A DNA stretch of 64,000 nucleotides from Arcobacteraceae bacterium (lineage in GTDB: Bacteria; Campylobacterota; Campylobacteria; Campylobacterales; Arcobacteraceae). Made by a program: the position numbers and the translations under genes. The stretch covers positions 1 through 64,000 of the forward strand of contig JAIOSF010000026.1 in assembly GCA_021107755.1 (NCBI GenBank). Reading direction: 5' to 3'. How positions within the stretch are numbered: position 1 is the stretch's first letter; each line of letters starts with the position of its first letter. This document shows positions 41,531 through 53,061 of this stretch, one piece after another. The notes below the pieces were generated by a model. It did no database searches. It had not been told where the DNA came from and was given only the letters and a program-made list of their open reading frames with translations.

Positions 41531-41863
41531 ATGGAAGGTTGTGGAACAGGAGCTTGTCTATGCAGTGGTGGTACAGTAGAAGATACAAATAAATCTGTAC
41601 TACTTGAATCAACAGTAGATTTTTATAAAGTAAAACAAGAGGAGGGTACACATTATTGTTTTGAAGGGATATATCTTCAAAAAGAGGAGATATTGCACAA
41701 TATTCAAATAGGGCAAACTTTATTGCAAAGTAATGATTGTTTAGTAGTCTCCTCAAATAAGACTTTAAAGCCATTTTTAGAATTAAAAGATGGATATATG
41801 GCAAAAGAGTGCTTTTTAGAAGATAAAGTTTTTTATACAGTTATTATGAATTCACAAGAATAA
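41531..41863 (+). CDS. Uncharacterised 110-aa protein with N-terminal Cys motif
   Basis: MEGCGTGACLCSGG; operonic with moaC. Confidence 0.7.
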   Translation: MEGCGTGACLCSGGTVEDTNKSVLLESTVDFYKVKQEEGTHYCFEGIYLQKEEILHNIQIGQTLLQSNDCLVVSSNKTLKPFLELKDGYMAKECFLEDKVFYTVIMNSQE

Positions 41864-41872
41864 GAAAGAAAC

Positions 41873-42370
41873 ATGATTGATAACCTAACACACTTAGACC
41901 AAAACCATAGACCAAAGATGGTCGATGTTTCTTCTAAAGAAGATACTACAAGAGTAGCCGTTGCTAGTGGAATTATCTCTATGAGTAACGAAGCATTTGC
42001 TAATGTAGTATCAAATCAAAATAAAAAAGGTCCTGTAATACAAACAGCAGTAGTAGCAGCTATCATGGGAACTAAAAAAACACCAGAACTTATCCCTATG
42101 TGTCATCCACTGCTTTTAAGTGGAATTAATTGTGATGTAGAACAACTAGATGACCTTCCAGGATTTAAACTTACTGTTACTACAAAGCTTAAAGGGCAAA
42201 CAGGGGTAGAGATGGAAGCACTCACAGGAGTTTCTATTGGACTCCTTACAATTTATGATATGGTAAAAGCAATTGATAAGGGTATGGTTATCTCAAATGT
42301 ACAGCTAGAACATAAAAGTGGTGGGAAAACTGGAGATTTTAAGAGAGAAGAAAATAATATATCTCAATGA
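41873..42370 (+). CDS. moaC: Cyclic pyranopterin monophosphate synthase MoaC
   Basis: [58 protein letters not shown]. Confidence 0.95.
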   Translation: MIDNLTHLDQNHRPKMVDVSSKEDTTRVAVASGIISMSNEAFANVVSNQNKKGPVIQTAVVAAIMGTKKTPELIPMCHPLLLSGINCDVEQLDDLPGFKLTVTTKLKGQTGVEMEALTGVSIGLLTIYDMVKAIDKGMVISNVQLEHKSGGKTGDFKREENNISQ

Positions 42371-42456
42371 TAATAGAATTTTAAGGACAAATAAATAAAA
42401 AGTAATACAAGTTGATATCTAAAAAATTGATTAAAAAAAGATTGGAAACATAAAAA

Positions 42457-44154
42457 ATGAATTTATCAATATTAAAATCATATTCTATTATATTTATAAT
42501 ATTAGTATTTTGTACTTCTATTGCTTATTACACCATGAATGCACTTATAGACTCGCAAAGTTATTATGCAAAGTTGATTAATATGAGTGGTAAACAAAGA
42601 ATGTTTTCTCAAAAAAGTGCTTTTCTTACATCTAAATTTATTCAAGACAATCAATTAAATTATATTAAAGAACTCAAAAAAATCATTAAAGTTTTTGAAA
42701 AAAATCATAAATATATAGTTAAAAATTTATCATCAGATGCAAAAAAGTTATATTTTGGAAAAAATGATAGTATTGATAAGAATGTAATGAATTATATAGA
42801 TTTAATTAATTCTTTTTTAGAAAATCCTACTGAACAACAATCAAATATAATTTATGAAAAATCACAAATAATTTTAATACAACTTGATACAGCTGTTAAT
42901 CTTTTTCAAAAAGAAAGCGAAGATAAAACAAAAGAATTACACAGAAGAGAATTATTTATTTTAATTGGAACCATCTTAACTATACTTTTTGTAGCACATT
43001 TTTTTGCAAAACCGGTAATTGAAATGATTAGGTTAAAATTTCAAGATTTTTCTGAAATGCTGAATAAAAAAGATAATTTAATAGATTTACAATCTAAATT
43101 TTTTATAAATGCACATGAAGGCATTGTTATTACTGACAAAGAGAATAAAATAATAGATCTTAATCCTGCATTTGAAAAAGTAACAGGATATAAAAAAAGT
43201 GAGCTTTTGGGAAAAGACCCCTCTTTATTAAAATCAGGTGAACACAATATCGCTTTTTATAAAGAAATATGGAACCAACTTCTTCAAAAAAGTTTTTATA
43301 AGGGTGAAATTATTAATAAAAAAAAGGATGGAAAAAGATATATTCAAAATGTATCTATTTTTGTTATAAAAAATGAATTGAAAGAAGTAACAAATTATTG
43401 TGCTCTTATATGGGATATAACAAATGAAAAAAAACGGGACAAAATAATTGAAGAACAAATAAAAATGTCGTCCATGGGTGAAATGATAGGTAATATAGCC
43501 CACCAATGGAGACAACCCTTAAGTGCTATTACAACATCATCTACTGGATTAAAAGTAATGAAAGAACATGGAGTATTAGATGATCAAAGTTTTTTTAAAA
43601 ATTTAAATCACATAGAACATACTGCTCAATATCTCTCTGAAACTATAGATATATTTAAAAACTTCCTAAAAGATAAAAAAGAATACAAAGAGGATATCTT
43701 GCAAAATAGAGTAAATAATGCTTTATGTATTGTAAATGCAACTTTAACAAATAATTATATACAACTTAAAAATAACATTGAGAAAGTAGAACCTTTAAAA
43801 GTAAAAATAATAACAGGTGAACTAGAACAAGTTATTATAAACATTATAAATAATGCTAAAGATGCAATTTTAGAAAAAAAAGTAAAAGATCCTTGGATTG
43901 AAATTAATTTAAAAAAATGTAATGGTTTCGCAATTTTGACAATAGAAGATAATGGGCTTGGAATTCCAGAAGATGTTTTACCCAAAATATTTGAATCTTA
44001 TTTCACAACAAAAAATGAAGACAAAGGTACAGGGCTTGGTCTTCATATGAGTTTTAAAATTATCAAAGAAAGTTTGAATGGTAATATTTATGCTAAAAAC
44101 AGTAATAAGGGTGCAATTTTTTATATTGAATTACCATTATCTGAATCTAGCTAA
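42457..44154 (+). CDS. PilJ-N/PAS sensor histidine kinase
   Basis: NMSGKQRMFSQKSAFL; PAS ITDKENKIIDLNPAFEKVTGYKKSELLGKDP; IGNIAHQWRQPLSAITTSSTGL. Confidence 0.88.
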   Translation: MNLSILKSYSIIFIILVFCTSIAYYTMNALIDSQSYYAKLINMSGKQRMFSQKSAFLTSKFIQDNQLNYIKELKKIIKVFEKNHKYIVKNLSSDAKKLYFGKNDSIDKNVMNYIDLINSFLENPTEQQSNIIYEKSQIILIQLDTAVNLFQKESEDKTKELHRRELFILIGTILTILFVAHFFAKPVIEMIRLKFQDFSEMLNKKDNLIDLQSKFFINAHEGIVITDKENKIIDLNPAFEKVTGYKKSELLGKDPSLLKSGEHNIAFYKEIWNQLLQKSFYKGEIINKKKDGKRYIQNVSIFVIKNELKEVTNYCALIWDITNEKKRDKIIEEQIKMSSMGEMIGNIAHQWRQPLSAITTSSTGLKVMKEHGVLDDQSFFKNLNHIEHTAQYLSETIDIFKNFLKDKKEYKEDILQNRVNNALCIVNATLTNNYIQLKNNIEKVEPLKVKIITGELEQVIINIINNAKDAILEKKVKDPWIEINLKKCNGFAILTIEDNGLGIPEDVLPKIFESYFTTKNEDKGTGLGLHMSFKIIKESLNGNIYAKNSNKGAIFYIELPLSESS

Positions 44155-44164
44155 GTAAGTATAA

Positions 44165-45328
44165 TTAATTGAACCTAAGTAGTATTTTTCCATAGCGTAA
44201 AGTCCAAATTATAAATAAGACTATCCATATAAATGAACTAAAGTATAATATATTCATAAAAATATCACTTTCTAAAACAAAAAACAATGAAGCTAAGACT
44301 CGACTTAGAACAAGTATTTGTGTTAAAAGAAATAAAAATATTGTAATCTTATCGGCAAATATCTTTTGTGCAGGTACTGCATGCCCCATAACTACACGAC
44401 TTCCAAAACCTATTAAAAGATTGGTTACAAAACCTATAGCAAAAATATGAAGTGATAATTTTAAAGAATAAACTTCAAAAATAGATTCTATAAATAAGAA
44501 GACAAACCCAATCTCAAGCCAAATAAATGATAAAACTAAAATTGCCAAAATAGGGGGTGTTTTTTTATAGATATTGAGATTGAGTACAATATATCCAAAA
44601 TATATCATTGATAAAAAAGCACTTAGTTTAAAAAATAAAATCATCTCAAATTGCACAGCAATACCTAATGAAAAGAGTAATAAAATTGCAACTTCTAATA
44701 AATACTTTGGTTTCTTCCAAAGTGGCATACTCATTTGACCACTGTAAAAAGCAGGTATCATTTTTTGTGCAACAGTAAAAACAAGTGCTAAAAGATATGC
44801 AAAAAATATAAGTTGTGAGAGATTTTGAACAAATAAAATTTCACATAGCAATAATACTGCACCAATAAAAAGGAGAAAGTTTAAAACAATAGATTCTTTT
44901 TTTGCTATTGATGTTCCCTTTTTTATAGTTTGATAAAAGATAAAATTTATATAAAAGAGTGTAAGCGATAAAGTTATTTTTCCTATAGTTTCAAATCCAA
45001 TAAGAGTTGTTATCATACTAATTTGTAATATAATCCACGGTAGTAAATAGTGTTTTTTATCTATTATTTTAGAGTGCGTATATTTTGGAATTACAGTTAT
45101 TAAAAAACCTATAAAAGCATTGGTAAATACAGCATAAATCAAGCCAAAACTATGAATAGTAGTAAATTCTGATGTTATAGTTCCATTTAAAGATAATATT
45201 GTTAATACCATTACCATTATGGCAAATAATACACTTGATGTAAAAAATAACTGATGTGGTTGAGAAGTAAATTTTTCTATCCAAGGTTGTTTAATTGGAA
45301 TGTGGTTTTTCTGAGTATGAAAAGTCAT
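44165..45328 (-). CDS. NnrS family protein
   Basis: QPHQLFFTSSVLFAIMVMVL; FAYLLALVFTVAQKMIPAFY; HIFAIGFVTNLLIGFGSRVVMGHA. Confidence 0.85.
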   Translation of the reverse strand: MTFHTQKNHIPIKQPWIEKFTSQPHQLFFTSSVLFAIMVMVLTILSLNGTITSEFTTIHSFGLIYAVFTNAFIGFLITVIPKYTHSKIIDKKHYLLPWIILQISMITTLIGFETIGKITLSLTLFYINFIFYQTIKKGTSIAKKESIVLNFLLFIGAVLLLCEILFVQNLSQLIFFAYLLALVFTVAQKMIPAFYSGQMSMPLWKKPKYLLEVAILLLFSLGIAVQFEMILFFKLSAFLSMIYFGYIVLNLNIYKKTPPILAILVLSFIWLEIGFVFLFIESIFEVYSLKLSLHIFAIGFVTNLLIGFGSRVVMGHAVPAQKIFADKITIFLFLLTQILVLSRVLASLFFVLESDIFMNILYFSSFIWIVLFIIWTLRYGKILLRFN

Positions 45329-45719
45329 GATTAGCCTTTAAAGTCAATATTTATATATCAAATTAAAAACCAAAATGTGTTTTATTATATGTTTAGGAGA
45401 CCTATTTAAAAGTGTTTGGTTTTTAATTTGTAGAATTGTATAGTTATTTAGAATAAAAAAACATGACTTATATCAATTGCATATAATTACTTATTAGTAT
45501 GAAAAATAGTTAATAAAACATAAAGTATAAATATAAGGTTAGAATTAAATATTTGTTACTCAATTGTAACTATTAAACTAAAAGGAAATATTTTTGTTGA
45601 AAATAGTTCTAAATGTGCTTTATTTACGCTTGTTCTTCCTTTTAGTACATAATATTTTTAAAATCTCTTTTAAAGTTATACATAAGTGAATCTAGTATAA
45701 AGTTTAATAATTACTAAAC

Positions 45720-45733
45720 TTGACTAAGGTCAA
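45720..45733. promoter_or_regulatory. Crp/Fnr-type box upstream of napA
   Basis: TTGACTAAGGTCAA. Confidence 0.8.
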
Positions 45734-45800
45734 GATAATTAATTATTTATAGTGATAAAATTTGGATGTTTAAGAACAAACATATATAAAAGGAGAAAAT

Positions 45801-48620
45801 ATGGCACTTTCAAGAAGAGATTTTCTAAAAAGTTCAGCTGCTGCTTCAGCTGCTGCTGCTGTTGGAATGAGTGTACCAACCGAGTTAACTGCTGCTGCAA
45901 ATACAGCAGAAACTGATTGGCGTTGGGATAAGGCTGCTTGTAGATTTTGTGGTACTGGTTGTGGTATTATGATGGCTACAAAAAATGGTAAAATAGTTGC
46001 TGTTAAGGGTGACCCTGCAGCACCTGTAAATAGAGGATTGAACTGTATCAAAGGATACTTCAATGCAAAAATCATGTATGGTGCAGATAGATTAAAAACA
46101 CCATTATTAAGAGTTGATTCAAATGGTAAATTTGATAAAAATGGTAAATTTGCACCAGTTTCTTGGGAAAGAGCTTTTGATGAGATGGAAGTGCATATTA
46201 AAAAAGCTCTTAAAGCTAGTGGTCCTGAAGGGGTAGGTATATTTGCTTCTGGACAATATACAGTTATGGAAGGGTATGCAGCTCAAAAAATGATGAAAGG
46301 TGGATTTAGATCAAATGCTATTGATCCAAATGCACGACATTGTATGGCATCTGCTGTTGTTGGTTTCTATCAAACTTTTGGTATAGATGAACCAAGTGGT
46401 TGTTATGATGATATAGAACTTACAGATACAGTTGTATCATGGGGTTCAAATATGGCAGAGATGCATCCTATTTTATGGTCAAGGGTAACTGATAGAAAAT
46501 TATCAGATCCAGAGAGAGTAAAAGTTGTAAATATTTCAACTTATAGACATAGAACTTCAGATTTAGCTGATATGGAGATTATCTTCACACCTAATACTGA
46601 TTTGGCACTTTGGAACTACATAGCAAGAGAGATTGTATATAATTATCCTGAGTCTATTGATTGGGATTTTGTAAACAAACATATGATTTTCTGTTCACAA
46701 CCTGTAAATACAGGATATGGGATGAGAAGAAGTGATGAAAAATCTATTAAAGATGGTAAATATACAGACCTTGAAATGGAAACTATCTCAAAAGAGATGA
46801 GAAAAGTTGTTTCAGAAGCTGAAGCACCAGCATTAGAACCTTTTGGTTATAAAGAGGGTGATATGATGGAGAATAAACCAGCTGGATTAAAACACTGGGA
46901 GATATCTTTTGAAGAGTATAAAAAATTCTTAGATCCATATACAGTTGATTATGTTGCAAAGATATCTAAAGGAAATCCTGATGAAGATATTGAAGAGTTC
47001 AAGAAAAAACTTCAAGCTTTAGCAAAACTATATGTTGAAAAGAATAGAAAGGTAGTAAGTTTCTGGACTATGGGTATGAATCAACATACAAGAGGTACTT
47101 GGGTAAATACACTTGCATACAATGTTCACTTTTTACTAAACAAACAAGCAAAACCAGGAAGTGGAGCATTCTCACTTACAGGGCAACCAAGTGCATGTGG
47201 AACAGCAAGAGAAGTTGGAACATTTTGTCATAGATTACCTGCTGATATGATGGTAGCAAATCCAAAACATAGAGAGATAGTCGAAAATGTATGGAAAGTT
47301 CCAAAAGGTACACTAAATCCAAAAGGGCATCAAGATATTATGAGAATTCATAGAGATATCGAAGATGGTACTATAAAATTTGCTTGGGTAAATGTATGTA
47401 ATCCATACCAAGATACAGCATCTGCAAAACATTGGATTAAAGCAGCTCGAGAGATGGATAACTTTATCGTAACTTCTGATGGATATCCTGGTATTTCTGC
47501 AAAAGTGTCAGATTTGATTTTACCATCTGCTATGATCTATGAAAAATGGGGAGCGTATGGAAATGCTGAAAGACGAACACAACATTGGAGACAGCAAGTA
47601 CTTCCTGTAGGAGATGCTATGTCTGATACTTGGCAATGGGTTGAGTTATCAAAAAGATTTACAGTAAAAGACTTATGGGGTGAACAACCAATCCTAAGTT
47701 CAGGTGGAAAACAAAAACTTCCAGATGTAATATCAGAAGCTAAAAAAATGGGATATACAGAAGATACTACTATGTATGATATTCTTTTTGCAAATGATAG
47801 AGCAAGAAGTTATGAATTAGATCACAATGATCCAATTCAAAAAGGATATGATAACTCTGAGTGTTTTGGAGATAGTAGAAAAGTGATAGGTTCAGATGGT
47901 AAAGAGTTTACAGGATATGGTTTCTTTATTCATAAATATCTATTTGAAGAGTATGCAGATTTTGGTAGAGGTCATGCACATGATTTAGCTGATTTTGATA
48001 CATATCATAGAGTTAGAGGGCTTAAATGGCCAGTTGTAGATGGTAAAGAAACTCAATGGAGATTTAATACTAAATATGATCCTTATGCTAAAAAATATGG
48101 AAAAGAAACTGGGCATACTGATTTTGCATTTTATGGAAAACTAGCAAAAGCATTACCATTTGGAGATTTAAATGGAATTAAAGATAAAAATAAAAAAGCT
48201 TTAACAAATAAAGCAAAAATCTTTGCAAGACCATATATGGATCCACCAGAAACTCCAGATACAGAGTATGACACATGGTTATGTACAGGTAGGGTACTTG
48301 AACACTGGCATAGTGGTACTATGACTATGAGAGTTCCAGAACTTTATAGAGCAGTTCCTGAAGCTTTATGTTATATGCATCCTGAAGATGCAAAAACAAA
48401 GGGACTTAAACAAGGTGGACTTTGTTGGGTTGAATCAAGAAGAGGTAGAGTAAAAGCAAGAGTTGAAACAAGAGGTAGAAATCGACCTAGTCGTGGTTTA
48501 GTATTTGTTCCTTGGTTTGATGAAAAAGTATTTATAAATAAAGTTTGTCTTGATGCAACTTGTCCACAATCAAAACAAACAGACTTTAAAAAGTGTGCAG
48601 TAAAAATTTACCAAGCATAA
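45801..48620 (+). CDS. napA: Periplasmic nitrate reductase catalytic subunit
   Basis: TAT signal [43 protein letters not shown]. Confidence 0.97.
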   Translation: MALSRRDFLKSSAAASAAAAVGMSVPTELTAAANTAETDWRWDKAACRFCGTGCGIMMATKNGKIVAVKGDPAAPVNRGLNCIKGYFNAKIMYGADRLKTPLLRVDSNGKFDKNGKFAPVSWERAFDEMEVHIKKALKASGPEGVGIFASGQYTVMEGYAAQKMMKGGFRSNAIDPNARHCMASAVVGFYQTFGIDEPSGCYDDIELTDTVVSWGSNMAEMHPILWSRVTDRKLSDPERVKVVNISTYRHRTSDLADMEIIFTPNTDLALWNYIAREIVYNYPESIDWDFVNKHMIFCSQPVNTGYGMRRSDEKSIKDGKYTDLEMETISKEMRKVVSEAEAPALEPFGYKEGDMMENKPAGLKHWEISFEEYKKFLDPYTVDYVAKISKGNPDEDIEEFKKKLQALAKLYVEKNRKVVSFWTMGMNQHTRGTWVNTLAYNVHFLLNKQAKPGSGAFSLTGQPSACGTAREVGTFCHRLPADMMVANPKHREIVENVWKVPKGTLNPKGHQDIMRIHRDIEDGTIKFAWVNVCNPYQDTASAKHWIKAAREMDNFIVTSDGYPGISAKVSDLILPSAMIYEKWGAYGNAERRTQHWRQQVLPVGDAMSDTWQWVELSKRFTVKDLWGEQPILSSGGKQKLPDVISEAKKMGYTEDTTMYDILFANDRARSYELDHNDPIQKGYDNSECFGDSRKVIGSDGKEFTGYGFFIHKYLFEEYADFGRGHAHDLADFDTYHRVRGLKWPVVDGKETQWRFNTKYDPYAKKYGKETGHTDFAFYGKLAKALPFGDLNGIKDKNKKALTNKAKIFARPYMDPPETPDTEYDTWLCTGRVLEHWHSGTMTMRVPELYRAVPEALCYMHPEDAKTKGLKQGGLCWVESRRGRVKARVETRGRNRPSRGLVFVPWFDEKVFINKVCLDATCPQSKQTDFKKCAVKIYQA

Positions 48621-48677
48621 ATTTGAAGTAACTTCTCTTAATTGAGAGGTGCTTTCTAAAAAACAAAAAGTAAAGAT

Positions 48678-49472
48678 ATGAAAGAAATTATGAGTGAACG
48701 AAGAAAATTCTTTTTAACAATTGCGAGAGCTACTGGCGTAGCAGCTTTAGGTGGGTTAGTTTGGAGTGCTTATGTAGATGAAGTAACTGCTAACTCATTG
48801 ATGTTGAGACCTCCTGGTGCATTGGAAGAGGAGGATTTTTTAAAAACTTGTATCAAATGTGGTATGTGTGTAGAAACGTGTCCATTTGATACATTAAAGT
48901 TAGCAGCACCTGGTGATAATAAGCCAATGGGAACACCATACTTTACACCAAGGGAAGTTCCTTGTTATATGTGTACAGATATCCCTTGTGTACCTGTATG
49001 TCCAACGGATGCATTGGATATTAAAAAGGTAAGTAATACAAGTGGAGATTTGGATATCAATATGGCACAGATGGGAACAGCAGTTATTGATACAAAAAAC
49101 TGTATTGCATATTGGGGTATTCAGTGTGATGCTTGTTATCGAGCGTGTCCTTTATTAGATGTTGCTATTAAAGTTGAATATGAACAAAATGCAAGAACAG
49201 GTAAACATGCTTTTTTAAAGCCTGTAGTTGATAGTGATTTTTGTACAGGATGTGGACTTTGTGAGAGAGCTTGTGTAACTGATAAAGCTTCTATTTTTGT
49301 ACTTCCTAGAGAGGTAGCTTTAGGGAAAGCAGGAGACTATTATATTAAAGGTTGGGATAAAAATGATGAAAAGCGACTTGAAAATGCTACAAGTCAAATA
49401 ACAAAAACAGAGTTAAGTAGTGAGAAAGCAATAGATTCATTAAATGATATGGGGGGACTTTTAGATGATTAA
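48678..49472 (+). CDS. napG: NapG ferredoxin-type protein
   Basis: CIKCGMCVETCPF and further 4Fe-4S motifs; order napAGHB. Confidence 0.93.
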   Translation: MKEIMSERRKFFLTIARATGVAALGGLVWSAYVDEVTANSLMLRPPGALEEEDFLKTCIKCGMCVETCPFDTLKLAAPGDNKPMGTPYFTPREVPCYMCTDIPCVPVCPTDALDIKKVSNTSGDLDINMAQMGTAVIDTKNCIAYWGIQCDACYRACPLLDVAIKVEYEQNARTGKHAFLKPVVDSDFCTGCGLCERACVTDKASIFVLPREVALGKAGDYYIKGWDKNDEKRLENATSQITKTELSSEKAIDSLNDMGGLLDD

Positions 49473-50304
49473 AAATAAATATTTAATTTTAAGAAGAATT
49501 ACCCAAATAAGTTTAATGACATTGTATTTTGGAGCAAATGCTTGGGGATGGACTTTTATTACAGGGAACTTGAGCTCTTCACTGATTTTAGGGACGATTC
49601 CTATGAGTGATCCTTATGCTGTATTACAAATGTTTGCAGCTGGGGCTTTGATTGCTTCAAATGTATTTTTAGGAGCTTTAGTTGCAGTTTTATTGTATGG
49701 ACTTGTTGGTGGTCGTGCATTTTGTTCATGGATTTGTCCTGTAAATATTATTACCGATAGTGCAAATTATTTACGAAGAAAATTAGGATTTAATGAAATA
49801 CAAAAGAAACAACCTGCTACTAGGAATATGAGATATTGGGTTATTGCACTTAGTCTTATTATCTCTGTTGGATTTGGAGTAACTGCTTTTGAGTTTATCT
49901 CTCCTATATCGATGGTACATAGAGGTATTATTTTTGGTATGGGATTTGGATGGGCTGCTATTGTAGTGATATTTTTATTTGATCTTTTTGTTTTAAAAAA
50001 TGGTTGGTGTGGGCATATCTGTCCATTAGGTGGATTTTATTCTATCATTGGAAGTTTTAGCCTTATTCGAGTTAAGCACCAAGAGGAAAAGTGTACGCTG
50101 TGTATGAAGTGTAAAGAGGTTTGCCCTGAAAATCAAGTGTTGTTTATGGTTGGAAAATCAAGTGAACAGGTTTTAAGTGGCGAGTGTACAAATTGTGCAA
50201 GATGTATAGAAGTTTGTGACGATGATGCTTTAAATTTCTCAATAAGAGATTTAATAAATCAAAAAACTAAGGAGATGAGTTATGAAAACAATAGTAAAAA
50301 TTAG
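49465..50304 (+). CDS. napH: NapH quinol dehydrogenase membrane component
   Basis: TM segments; GGRAFCSWICPVNIITD; CGHICPLGGFYS; ferredoxin motifs. Confidence 0.93.
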   Translation: MIKNKYLILRRITQISLMTLYFGANAWGWTFITGNLSSSLILGTIPMSDPYAVLQMFAAGALIASNVFLGALVAVLLYGLVGGRAFCSWICPVNIITDSANYLRRKLGFNEIQKKQPATRNMRYWVIALSLIISVGFGVTAFEFISPISMVHRGIIFGMGFGWAAIVVIFLFDLFVLKNGWCGHICPLGGFYSIIGSFSLIRVKHQEEKCTLCMKCKEVCPENQVLFMVGKSSEQVLSGECTNCARCIEVCDDDALNFSIRDLINQKTKEMSYENNSKN

Positions 50305-50917
50305 TCTAAGTGTTGTTGCTGGATCTGTTTTATTTTTGACTGGATGTAATAATACACCACAAAAAGCGACAGAGGTAAAGCCTGCTAAAATGGTAAGTGA
50401 GGAATCATTGGGTTTAAGAAAAGTTGATCTATATAGTGAAAATGTAGTAACACCTGATGAAACAAAATATAGTACAGAGTATGCAGGGAGTGGTAAAGTT
50501 ATAGAAAGAGCATTTCAAGATGCACCACCTATGATACCACATGATACAGAAGGAATGTTACCAATTCAAATTGATAATAATCAATGTGTAGGGTGTCATA
50601 TGCCAGAGGTTGCTGTTGGGATGAATGCAACACCAATTCCAAAATCTCACTTTACAAATTTTAGGCCACATCATAAGTTTGATGGAAATAAGTTTGAAAA
50701 AAGTATAGATAATATGAAAAATGAGATTGCTATTAAAGAAGAATCAACTTTAGTAAATGCAAGATTTAACTGTAGTCAATGTCATGCACCACAGAGTGTT
50801 GGGCAACTAGTAGAAAATACATTTAGTCCTGATTTTACAAGTAAAGATGGAGCTTCAAAATCAAGCTGGAGTGGTTCTAAACTAACAGAAGGTTTAGATA
50901 CAATACTTGGTGAATAA
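50282..50917 (+). CDS. napB: NapB diheme cytochrome c
   Basis: Two CxxCH motifs (CVGCH, CSQCH); lipobox-like LTGC. Confidence 0.93.
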   Translation: MKTIVKISLSVVAGSVLFLTGCNNTPQKATEVKPAKMVSEESLGLRKVDLYSENVVTPDETKYSTEYAGSGKVIERAFQDAPPMIPHDTEGMLPIQIDNNQCVGCHMPEVAVGMNATPIPKSHFTNFRPHHKFDGNKFEKSIDNMKNEIAIKEESTLVNARFNCSQCHAPQSVGQLVENTFSPDFTSKDGASKSSWSGSKLTEGLDTILGE

Positions 50918-50919
50918 AG

Positions 50920-51399
50920 ATGGATAGAAGAGAACTTTTTAGTTCTCTTTTTTCTTCAAAATCTAAAGAGAAAAAAGAGATAGTGGTACGACCACCATAT
51001 TATATAGACAATGATTCTTTTCTTAAAGAGTGTGTAGAATGCGATGGTATTTGTAGCACTTTTTGTGAAGAGAAAATTATTGTAATACAAGAAGATAAAA
51101 CACCTAAAATAGATTTTACTCTTGGTGGATGTACTTATTGTGATGCATGTGCGGTAAATTGCCCACATGAAGTTTTAAAAGTTGAATATAAAAAAAACAT
51201 AGAACAAACAATAGAGATAGATATATTGAAGTGTATGAGTTGGCATGGTACAATGTGTTTTAGTTGTAAAGATCCTTGCTTGGATGATGCAATTGAATTT
51301 TTAGGAATATTTAAACCAAGTATCATCGAAGACAAGTGTACCTCATGTGGTTTTTGTATCAGTGTGTGTCCAGCACAAGCTATAGTTATAAAGGATTAA
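50920..51399 (+). CDS. napF: NapF ferredoxin-type protein
   Basis: MDRRELFSSLFSSKSK; 4Fe-4S motifs CTYCDACAVNCP, CTSCGFCISVCP. Confidence 0.9.
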   Translation: MDRRELFSSLFSSKSKEKKEIVVRPPYYIDNDSFLKECVECDGICSTFCEEKIIVIQEDKTPKIDFTLGGCTYCDACAVNCPHEVLKVEYKKNIEQTIEIDILKCMSWHGTMCFSCKDPCLDDAIEFLGIFKPSIIEDKCTSCGFCISVCPAQAIVIKD

Positions 51400-51401
51400 A
51401 A

Positions 51402-51713
51402 ATGGCAGTTAAATTTATATCATATGTAGATGAAGATAGTTTCGGGAATTGGTTTATTGAACTCACAGATACTCTAGAAGAGACAACAGTAGTATGTAAA
51501 AATCTTGATGAGTATAAAAAAAATATAGAAGAACTTGGAAGTAAATATGCCGCTGATATAGAAGTAGTTTGGAGTAAATCTAAAACATTATCTCCAAAAA
51601 GCTATCAAGATTTAAATGACAAAATGGCAGAGCTTCAAAAAGAGTATCAAGATGAAATAGATAAAATAAATGAAGAAAAACAAGATGTAAGTGGGTTTAA
51701 TCCAAATGGCTAA
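51402..51713 (+). CDS. Uncharacterised protein in nap operon
   Basis: ATG at 51402 preferred over ORF start 51336; MAVKFISYVDEDSFGNW. Confidence 0.7.
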   Translation: MAVKFISYVDEDSFGNWFIELTDTLEETTVVCKNLDEYKKNIEELGSKYAADIEVVWSKSKTLSPKSYQDLNDKMAELQKEYQDEIDKINEEKQDVSGFNPNG

Positions 51714-52650
51714 AAAACTATTTATACTCTTATTTGCAATAAATCTTTTTGCTTTACAAAATTTAACTCCTGCAAAAGTATTAAAAGCAACAGGTACAGT
51801 TCAAAGTATGGTTTTTCAAGATGGAAAACTTTATGCAGGAACAGATAATGGAACTGTTGAGATTTTTGATATAGGTTCAAATCATAAAGTACAAACTATA
51901 AAACTGCCTAATATAAAAGATTTTATGGGAGATGTAATACCTGCAAAGATATATTCAATAGACCTAATAGATGATAAAATATTGATAGTATCTCAAGGGA
52001 TGAAAGGGTATAGAAATATTTTTATTTATGAAAATGAAAAGCTAGAAAAAATTATTGGCATTGATAACAAGATGTTTATACAACAAGCAAGTTTTATCTC
52101 ATCTGATTTAGTTTTATTTGGTTTATTAAGTAACCAAGTGGGACTATATGATACAAAAAAGAAAAAAGAAAATTACCTTATTCAAGTGAGTCATTCATCA
52201 TTTTCACACTTTATGGTTAGCGAAGATAAAAAAAGATTTGCTACAACAGATGAAAGTGGAATAGTAAGAGTTTTACAAGTAAAAAACGGTCAGATTATAA
52301 ATCAACCAAAAGCATTAAATCTTGATAGAGTGTATCAAGTTGATTTTAAAAAAGGGATTATATTAACAGCGGGACAAGATAGAAAAGCTGTAGTATATAT
52401 GAAAAATAGTGCATATAGTTTAGATTTTGATTTTTTATTGTATGCCTGTGCTTTAAGTCCAAATGCAAAACTTGGAGCAGTAGCATACAATGAAAAAAAT
52501 GAGGTTTTAGTATTTGATATTAAGACACAAAAATACCTATACAATTTAAGTGCTCAAGAAGCAACACTTACTCAAATACTGTTTATAAATGAACAAGAGA
52601 TATTTGTAAGCAGTGATAGTCAAACAATAAATTATTATAAATTAAACTAA
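51706..52650 (+). CDS. napL: NapL-like WD40/beta-propeller protein
   Basis: Signal peptide MAKKLFILLFAINLFA; repeated beta-propeller-like units; position between napF and napD. Confidence 0.75.
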   Translation: MAKKLFILLFAINLFALQNLTPAKVLKATGTVQSMVFQDGKLYAGTDNGTVEIFDIGSNHKVQTIKLPNIKDFMGDVIPAKIYSIDLIDDKILIVSQGMKGYRNIFIYENEKLEKIIGIDNKMFIQQASFISSDLVLFGLLSNQVGLYDTKKKKENYLIQVSHSSFSHFMVSEDKKRFATTDESGIVRVLQVKNGQIINQPKALNLDRVYQVDFKKGIILTAGQDRKAVVYMKNSAYSLDFDFLLYACALSPNAKLGAVAYNEKNEVLVFDIKTQKYLYNLSAQEATLTQILFINEQEIFVSSDSQTINYYKLN

Positions 52651-52660
52651 GGGGTTAATA

Positions 52661-53044
52661 ATGAATATTTCAAGTATAGTAGTACAAACAGTACCAAAGT
52701 ATCTAGATGAAGTTGTGGCAAGTTTAAAAGCTTGTGAAGTGTGTGATTATCATATGCACGATGAAAAAGGACGAATTATCATCACTATTGAAGGTGAGGG
52801 TGTAAAAGAGGAGCTAGAAAAACTAAGAGTTATAGAAGCTATACCACATGTTGTGGCAGCTGATATGCAAATGGCTTATAGTGAAGATGAACTCAATGAA
52901 CATATGGAAGTATTAGACAATGCAGATGCAGTACCAAAAATGTTAAATGATGATAATATAGATTTAGATAATATTATCTATAGAGGTGACTTGAAGAAAA
53001 AAGATTTAGAAGGTTTTGCTGCAGAATTTGACAAAATAGATTAG
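52661..53044 (+). CDS. napD: NapD chaperone
   Basis: MNISSIVVQTVPKYLDEVVASLKAC...; C-terminal gene of nap operon. Confidence 0.8.
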   Translation: MNISSIVVQTVPKYLDEVVASLKACEVCDYHMHDEKGRIIITIEGEGVKEELEKLRVIEAIPHVVAADMQMAYSEDELNEHMEVLDNADAVPKMLNDDNIDLDNIIYRGDLKKKDLEGFAAEFDKID

Positions 53045-53061
53045 CAATAAAAGGAAAAACT

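Noticed and set aside
45463-45476. ATGACTTATATCAA as an additional Crp/Fnr box
   Set aside because: Only one half site fits well, and it is far from both flanking starts; not counted in the regulon.
45770-46075. 101-aa minus-strand ORF over the napA start
   Set aside because: Mirror of the Ala-rich TAT signal region; no independent evidence.
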